Source of the DNA: Galaxea fascicularis
Taxonomy: Eukaryota > Cnidaria > Anthozoa > Scleractinia > Euphylliidae
NCBI GenBank assembly: GCA_948470475.1
Contig: OX419346.1
Span: 1,657,151-1,721,150 of the forward strand
Length of the DNA stretch: 64,000 nt
Direction: 5' to 3'
The translations under genes were made by a program, and so were the position numbers. Positions within the stretch are counted from its first letter, which is position 1. Each line of letters begins with the position of its first letter. Under the pieces are notes generated by a model that saw nothing but the letters and a program-made list of their open reading frames with translations, was not told where the DNA came from and did not search any database. This document shows positions 12,301 through 21,300 of the stretch, one piece after another.

Positions 12301-15300
12301 GTGCAGTGTGTCCACAATGGAAAACAAGAAGCTGGGGAGAGGTAAGGTTTTATATCTTTGTACGCTTATAATCTCTTTTGTGTGTAGCATTCCTGTTAGT
12401 TGGGTCTTTCGCTTACTGAAAAAGTTAGGTCCATGAATGAACAATTTTTGCTTATCTGTCATTCCACAGGATATAATGTGTTTTTTGAGCGATTCATGGT
12501 AACATGGCTTCGTTTGTTCTCTTTAGTGCTCCGTTTCGTGTGGTGATGGTATCAGGGAGAGAAATGTGTACTGCAGCTTACAAGATGACCAGTTAAGTCC
12601 CGGATGTAATGAGGAAAGCAAACCTGCGGCGAGAGAGGGCTGTAATATAAGACCGTGCCCCACTTGGATGGCGGGAGATTGGGGGAAAGTAAGAAAATGC
12701 CCTCAAAATGTGCTCTTTTTAAACATTTATCGCGCTGAAAGTGATACTAACTGTTTATTTGTTGCTTCATTATCACAGTGTTCAGTGACATGTGGTTCAG
12801 GGATAAAACAGCGTTCAGTGGAGTGTAGTGATAAAGACTTTAGCTGTGACGCAAGCACAAAACCGCAGACCACAGAAATATGTGACCATGCGCCGTGTCC
12901 TCTGTGGACGCCAGGGCCCTGGGAAGAGGTAAATAAAAGGAATCAGTTTCTTATTACAAAGGTTGTGCGAAAGTGAAAGAAAGAAGACCAACAGTTTATC
13001 ATTCAACCCTAATATCGGCATGTGTATTCTCCATACATATTTTATACTACTGATGAGGAGAATTTGTTAAACAATCAATATCTTTTTTCAATTTTCAAAA
13101 ATATAAAAAATATAAATATTTTCCTTACTCAGAGCGCAATTCAAAACTTAAAAGTGGGATATTTCGTTCGGATCCACCGAACTTCGTCAGCCACAATGCA
13201 AATTTGAATGTTAAGAAGGGTTATATAATGGTCCCGAGGGAGCTAAGATGGTGTCATAGATGCTGGCTAATTCGAAGCCATTGTGTCTGTTCAAAGAAGG
13301 CTTACGTAATCTTATCTCAATTGCCTCCCTTATGTGGCATTTGAAAGTGTTACTTTCCGTGGCACGAACGTTTGTTTTACTGGAATCCACTGAATGACCC
13401 GTGGACTGGTAACGAATTCTTAGAAAGATGTTCCTTTACTCGAGTTCCAATAACTGAGAAGTTTCGCCCACATAGTCTTTGTCACATTGTTCGCAATGGA
13501 TGTGATAAACTGTTTTTACACTTTCTAAGATTTTCTGTTTTGTCCTTAACACGAACAAGTTGTGATCTTAAGGAATTGAAAGGCTTGTGGACAAGTGTGA
13601 TTTGAATGCTCATTGGAGGCGTTAAATGCCGTTGATCAACATCTTTGTTGATCACTTCCTTTTTTCTCACAACCTTTATGTTTTGATTGAGCAGTGTTAC
13701 TGTAAGAAGAAATTCACATATGTCATTCTGGGTTAATGACATGCTGCAACATTCTGACATTTTTTTTTCTTTCTGGTAGTGCTCAGTATCCTGTGGGGAG
13801 GGTATCAGGCAGCGAAGTGTTGCTTGCAGATTAAAGAATGGTCAGATAAGTCCCGGATGTGCCAGCGAAAACAAACCTCCAACAAAGGAAGGCTGCAACA
13901 TCAGGCCGTGTCCTACATGGATGACAGGAGACTGGGGCAAAGTAAGCAGTATTTTTTAATGGTGGACCTTTTTATTGCATCCGTTGCTTTTAACTGTACG
14001 AAGACGTAAAACGGCGGTTTGTTTGTTTTGCTTTATAGTGTTCAGCTACTTGTGGTGCAGGAGTAAAACAACGTTCAGTGGAATGTAGTGATCAAGACCT
14101 CAGCTGTGACCCTAAAACCAAGCCAAAAAGCACGGCACCATGTGACCTTAAAGCTTGTCCACAGTGGACATCAAGCAGCTGGGGAAGGGTGAGTAAAAAT
14201 GTAGTGACTTATTTTTATTGATTTATATGTGATTCTGGTGTAGACTGTTAAACTACTATCAATAATCTTCATTTGTGAAGGAGGGGAGTTTACCGGAAGA
14301 AGAAGATACAGTGTGGACTTTAAAGCTTGTACACGCAAGTCAACCTTAACATCCCACGACCTTGATGTCCTGATCCGTTTGTTTGTTTGTTTGTTTTTTA
14401 TTTTTAATTTTAGTGCTCAGTCTCCTGTGGTGAAGGTGTCAGGCAGCGAACCGTGAATTGTAGATTGCAAGATGGTCGGTTAAGCCCCGGATGTAATGAC
14501 AAAGACAAGCCTGCACCACGGGAAGCCTGCAACATCAGACCGTGCCCAGCATGGATGACAGGAGACTGGGGCGAAGTAAGTGGCTTTATAAGATATGGAC
14601 ATTTCTTTGGTGTGTTTATTTTTGTATTGGACTAATTACTGAAATTGTTGTATCTGCCGCTTTCTGTCTCATAGTGTTCAGTGACTTGTGGCTCCGGGGT
14701 AAAGCGTCGATCTGTGGAGTGCAGTGATAAAGACTTTAGTTGTGAGAAGAAATTAAAACCGCAATCCACAGCTCCATGCGAGCTCGCAATATGTCCGCAA
14801 TGGAAAACAAGTGACTGGAACGGGGTATGTGACACGTGACATTCCTTTGCTATACTCCGATAATGAATCCAAACAGCAAGAACTGACTTCGAGTTGTATA
14901 CGAATGTACTAATTAATGTTGGCGCATTTGAATATATTTATATAGATATTTGCGCGTTATAAGTTTTAAATTAAATTAAATTACTAAGAGATTTAAGTTT
15001 GATGATAAGAGAAGTTGCTAATGGATCCGATGAAATATTCCAGATTGGCTTATAATGATACTCTCAGCAAGTAGAAATTAAAGTAACTTGAATTGTTGTC
15101 AATTTTACTGAGCGTCGACAACCTAAATTAAAGCTACGTGAAAGCTCTTAGATATAATGTAAATGATTTTTTTCTATTTAATTCTATACAGTGTTCGGTG
15201 ACTTGTGGTAATGGCTTTAGGAGGCGCACAGTCAGATGTACGGGAGATGTCTCCAAATGTGACTACAGAAGCAGGCCAAAAAGTGTAGAAAGGTGTAACC

Positions 15301-18300
15301 CAAGACTGTGTCCAACATGGATTGCAGGGGAATGGGTCAAGGTAGATAGCATACTGCCAGTGACAGATTCAAAACTTGTTTTACCATTGGTGTAAACGAA
15401 GCATAAGGTGGCTTTGTTTATCGCATTATAATCCTTGTCTTTTATTTTCAGTGTTCCAAAACCTGTGGAAATGGAATAAAAACTCGAGCAGTGAATTGCA
15501 GTGGTTCACAGTGCGACACCAAAACCAAACCAGCCAGCATAGCCGAGTGTAACCTGGGACCATGTGCAGAGTGGAAAGCGGGGGCCTGGCAACAGGTAAG
15601 AACCAAGAGTATCTTCTCACACGTCTAAACCTTTAAGTCAGTTTTATTTAAAAAAGTTTTTGAGTCGTGAGTCAAAATCATTTTACGATATTTTCAGTGC
15701 TCCGTTACCTGTGGAAAAGGATGGAGAAGACGCACTGTGGAATGTACGGCAAGAAATCACCGATGTGATTACAGAAGTAAACCAGACATGTTCACCATGT
15801 GTGATATGGGAATGTGCCCCATGTGGAGAGCAGGTCTTTGGAGCAAGGTACAGCGTACACCATGGAATGTCCCACAAGGCATTTGTATTTTCCTAGCTTG
15901 CATACAAATCTTTAGTTCAGTTAGCAAGAGACAAGTGGAATATTCCTTGACATGCATCTCGAAAGCATTGTATAACTAGTATACTCCCCGTAGCTCCGAG
16001 TAGCTGGAATAACGTGCTACTGTGTGATAGATCATTGGTTCTTTTTAGAGAACTCAGATTTTGTAGTCACCCATGAAAAGAGGGCTAAGTAATTAATTCT
16101 TTCTGTTTTCAACAGTGCTCAGTGACTTGTGGAAATGGAGTCAAGACCCGCAGCCTTGAATGTACTGGAGGGGAAGGAAAGTGTAACCCTAGAACCCAGC
16201 CTTATTCCACCTCCAGATGTTATCTTGGATCTTGTCCCGAGTGGAAAGTTGGAGGGTGGGGCCAGGTATAAATCACTTTTCAACACAAAAAGCTAGCTAG
16301 CACGGGGTCTAGTTTCCAGTGGACGGCACAATCAAAACAAATTTTCGCGCACTCCCAGTGTCTTGTAAGTCGTTAGGAACGCAAGCGAAGACTTCGGCAG
16401 CATTTTTCCTAAGATGACTTGTGTAAACGATTGTGTATGTGCCTTGATCAGCAGACTAAGGGAAAATACGTCGTTCGCGATTGTAACTAACGTTTTTTCA
16501 TCACGAGCGAACGCAGTTAAAAAGAGATAGCGTTATTTTCTGGTTTCTTTTTGCAGTGTTCAGTGTCGTGTGGAAGTGGAATTAAAAAGCGCCCCGTGAA
16601 GTGCAGTGGGAGAGGAACCTGTGATTCGAGAACCCAACCGCAAGCTACTACCAGCTGCAATCTTGGTTTATGCCCTGAGTGGAACGTAGGAGTGTGGAGC
16701 CAGGTATAAATCAGCTCTTGCTGTGTTTTTGTAGACTTACTAAGTGAATGGAGTGGGGTAAGATATTTAATTACCAAAATCAAACCTGCTTTTATAGCTG
16801 AACTTCGGAGGGTCAACGATTGCTCAATACAGGGTATCCTTTCATTTCTATCGACTCAAAGTTATAGTTTTCGAGTTACTTGTAATACCTACTGTGGAAA
16901 TTTGGAAGATGATACAAGAACGTTATTCACATAGTAAAAAAACACGAAGCCCTTTTGAACGCGTAAATTAATTACAGTCACCTTTAAGAAGGGACATTAT
17001 GTTCCATCGCCAAGCTGAGCTAATGCTGACCGTTCTCAACTCCTCGTTCACAGTGTTCTGCCACGTGTGGGAGTGGTTTAAAACAGCGCAACGTCACGTG
17101 CAGCAGATCAGATGTCAATTGTGATGTTGTAAACAAACCAATATCAAAAACAAAGTGTGTCCTTAGCGCATGCCCTGTTTGGAAAGCTGGGGAATGGGGT
17201 CAAGTAAGTAGCATGGAATGTCAAAGGAGTGTAGTTAGGAGAATGTTTGCCATCAATTCCCGTTCACATGCGTTTGCTTCCGTTCCTTACGATTCGGAAA
17301 GGATCTTCAATTTTTTTTTGTGCTTTTCTAGTGTTCAGTGACTTGTGGCGATGGAATTAAATCGCGGACAGTGCAGTGCAGCGGAGGACCAAACAACTGT
17401 GACCCCAGCACAAAGCCAGAAACATATACCAAATGTAGCCTTAGTTCGTGCCCGCAGTGGAGAGTTTCACAGTGGTCAGCGGTAAGATACTTAGACTTAG
17501 TTCTCTTACATGGTGTTGAATCACTGAAAGGAGGAAGACGCCCCTCTCCTGCAAGGAAAGAACACGTATTCGCCATTTAAGTGAAGTCATCGTCGTTATC
17601 AATTTGACGTTCTCTTGTGTAAGGCAAAGGAGCTTTGGGTACATATCCGAACATTGTTGCAGAAACGTTTTGGTACATGGAGATGAATATTATGTAAGCT
17701 ATGCGAAAACCCTACATTGTGGAAGCTAGAAAACATTTTCAATGAGTTGTAAAAAATTTTGTATCGAAAGAAAGTTTACTTCTGTAGCAATGTTTCGTGG
17801 TTCAATCAGACCCTAAGATATCTCATTTAACTTTCAGTGTTCAGCTTCTTGTGGTGAAGGGGTCAAGGAGCGATCAGTCGAATGCCGCACAGAGAATGAA
17901 AAGAGTTCCAACTGTGATCCTGACATAAAACCGACCGAGCGAACCAGCTGTAACCTGGGGCTTTGTCCTCATTGGAAGATAGGGGAATGGACCCAGGTAT
18001 GTAACATCATATATAAGCTTACAACGGAAACAAAGGAACGGACTTTGTCTTCTTTGGAATCAAAATGTCGTCTCCTTGTCTTATTTTAACTTCTGCTTTG
18101 TGATTTGTTTCAAAGTGTTCTGTGACTTGTGGAAGCGGAACCAAGCAAAGAAAGATCCAGTGTGTCAGCGGAGTGAATGCAACATGTGATCAAAGAACCA
18201 AACCCGTGGTGACGGAAAATTGTAACCTTGGACAATGCCCAATGTGGTATACGGGACGGTGGACTCAGGTACATTTGAGCAGGCATCCAACTTGAAGATT

Positions 18301-21300
18301 TTCGAAGCTTTTACAGTTCCTTATCTAACAAGTGTCCCTCCCCTTGCAGTGTTCTCGCACTTGCGGTTCAGGGATCAGAAGAAGAGCTGTAGCGTGTTTC
18401 TCGATGATTACCCGCAAACGGCTGCAAGACTCCGCCTGTAACGTCACGCTTAAACCCGCTGGTCAGGAAGATTGCACTGTTAGGGAATGTTTCCCTCAAG
18501 CCAGATGGCGTAAAGGCGAATGGAGCAAGGTGCGCATGTCTAATAACTTAACTCGTTGTGAGATGTTGAACCGAATCCGCGCTTTGTAATACAATGTTCC
18601 TTGGTTTGCCTTAAAGTATTTTTTTAAATTTGTTCTCTTTAATTATGTATCAGTGTTACGTCTGTGATGTTGATGACAAGTCTCAAAATGTATGGTGGAG
18701 AGTTGTTTATTGTTGTTATTGTTTTTGTAACTTGTTATTGTCAATCGCGCTATTGTGAATGTTGTTTTTGTTGTTAATGTGGAAGTGATTGTTTAATGCC
18801 GAAGTCGTCTCGAATTTCATTTTCGTGTTCTCCACCTAATTTCAGTGTTCGGTATATTGTGGACTCGGCGGCAAGACACGTGACGTATGGTGCAGTACAA
18901 AAGACGGAACAAGAGTCCCGGATGTACACTGCGCCAGCGAACGCAAACCCAGGACACAGAGGCCTTGTAACAAGAAGCAACGGTGTGGTGAATGGGAGGT
19001 CGGCCTGTGGACAGAAGTAAGCGTGAGAAAACAGTGTAAAAGTTTGGCTTAAGATTAATTGCCAAATGATTAGAGCGGTTGTCGAGTGTCAAATAGTAAT
19101 TGTGTTTGCTTTGGTTTCGCATTGCTTCGCTCGGTGATTGGCCAGCAAAACTCGCGCCACTTTCTCAACCAATGAGAAGCAATACCAAACCATGTAATTT
19201 CGTCGAATTCTGATTGGCTCATTGTGCAGTTTTCGTCTGCTGTGATTGGCTGAAATAATTGCTTTGGTTTTGGTTTTTATATGGCACTGAATTGAAAAGC
19301 GCTCAATAGAGAAAACACCTTCTTGGATTTATTCTTTTTACCTACTAATTATTATTATTATTTTTTTTTTATTTTGTTAGTGTTCAGCTACTTGTGGTGA
19401 GGGAACAAGAGAGAGAGCTATCAGATGCCTGCACGTGTTAAAGTACAAAGGTCTTACGTTTTGTGACCATAATACGAGGCCTGCAGATAGACAGGCTTGT
19501 AACAAAGGAACATGCCCAGCTACTCCTAATTTATACCACTGGGAGACATCAGCGTGGACTGAGGTATGACTGCCTGCAATTGCTTGGGTGCACATTATTC
19601 GTTCGATCCTACCTTCTATTCATGTGACTGTGTTATGGGGGCTCGCAGAGAGCCTCCTTAAGACAAGAGCAAAAGTGTTTACGTCTTTCTTGTTAGTTTA
19701 CATGGTCCCCTTACTTTTCTAGTGTTCCAACTCTTGTGGGTACGGCCGGAACTCACGTGATGTGTGGTGTGTCGATTCGTTTAAAAGGAACGTCAGTGAT
19801 GCGCTATGTAACCCTGCCTCCAAACCAGAAAACGCTACTTTGTGTCATGGGTCTAACTGTCCATCCAAGTGGAAACACGGTGATTGGTCACGGGTAAGAT
19901 TCCTGGCTGTTTTCATTTTTACGAAGCAGTATTTACAGCTGTAACTCCCATTGTCTCAAATTCAAAGCCACTCTCAGGAAAAAATGACGCCAAGATTCAT
20001 GTATAAACCCTAAATTCTAGCAGCGTTTGCGTTTGCGTTTGCGTGTTATACTCACCGCGGCGACCACAAAACGACATAAGTTATCTTCAGGCTAAGTTTG
20101 TTCACTTAAGTTCTCGTTTGAAAAATAATAACTCGTGTGGTTCCTTTGTGCATTTAGAACGCTTCGACACCAGAAATACTCATTGCAGTTTTGTCTTGTT
20201 AATGATTATTTGTAAACCACCCCAAACCAGCAGAGACGTGTCACTGAAGACTCTTTTCGTAATCGTTGAACGAAAGTTGTATGGAGCGTTTTCACTCTCG
20301 TGACCAGCGACCATTTTGTTTTAATAACACAAAAGAAAGTATATGCATTAACTCAGGGTTCAATACCCAAGGGGTTAGCCTGGTTCACCAATATGGCCGC
20401 CGATCCTTTGTTTTGGTACATCACCATGGCCGCTGTTACTTCTATAACGTCGTGTTTTTTTGCGCCCACAGTGCTCCACGACTTGCGGACGCGGTTATCA
20501 GTTGAGAACAGTTGAGTGCGTTGGTAACACTGAGTGTGATAGGAGAACAAGACCACCATCCTGGCGGCTGTGTAACATGGGAAACTGCTATGGCTTTTTG
20601 TTCTGGCGAGTCGGCCCGTGGTCTCCGGTAAGGAATTAAAATGCCTTCACTTCAAAAGATTACAAAACTAGTCACTATCTGTCCTATTGAGTAATCAAGT
20701 TTGAGAAATTATAATTAGTACCACCAACCTAACTGACGATAAACGACATTTTGATCTTAACGTTAGTCAGTTTCAACAAGAACAATCCCAGAATAATACA
20801 AGGCAGATCGTCTGATTGAACCAACGACAGGCATCTTGCACTTAAATATCAGAACCTTTTCTCTTTTCTCTCCTCAGCACTGCTCCGTCAGTTGTGGCCG
20901 AGGAATTGTGAAGAGAGCTGTTAGGTGTTTGGCCAGGAACGGAACATACGCTGATGATTCTTTCTGCGCCACGCCTTCATCAAGCAAACCAGAAACGTCA
21001 CGTGTGTGTCAAATGAAACCATGTGAGTGTTGAGAAAGTCAGTATATATAGGCATGCAATGCGTACACACAACATTTGTAGTGTTGATCACCAAGCATGT
21101 GGGAGGACTTAGCCCTGCGCAAATGTTTGATCACAACATGTTAAACTGGGTCAGGACAGGTAAGAAAAAGTTCCGCAAAGTAATTCTTCTTTTTTGTGTT
21201 TCCTTTAAGGTCCGCCGACATCCTGTAAGGAAGTGCAATCAATCAGTGGCTTACAGACTGATGGGGAGCAAACTTTGATGGTTCAAGGAAAGGAGTTACA

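Noticed and set aside
13482..13760. Minus-strand frame of 92 codons taken as a gene
   Set aside because: Only its C-terminal part ([14 protein letters not shown]) resembles a Penelope linker, and the endonuclease continues in other frames. Reported as part of a pseudogene.
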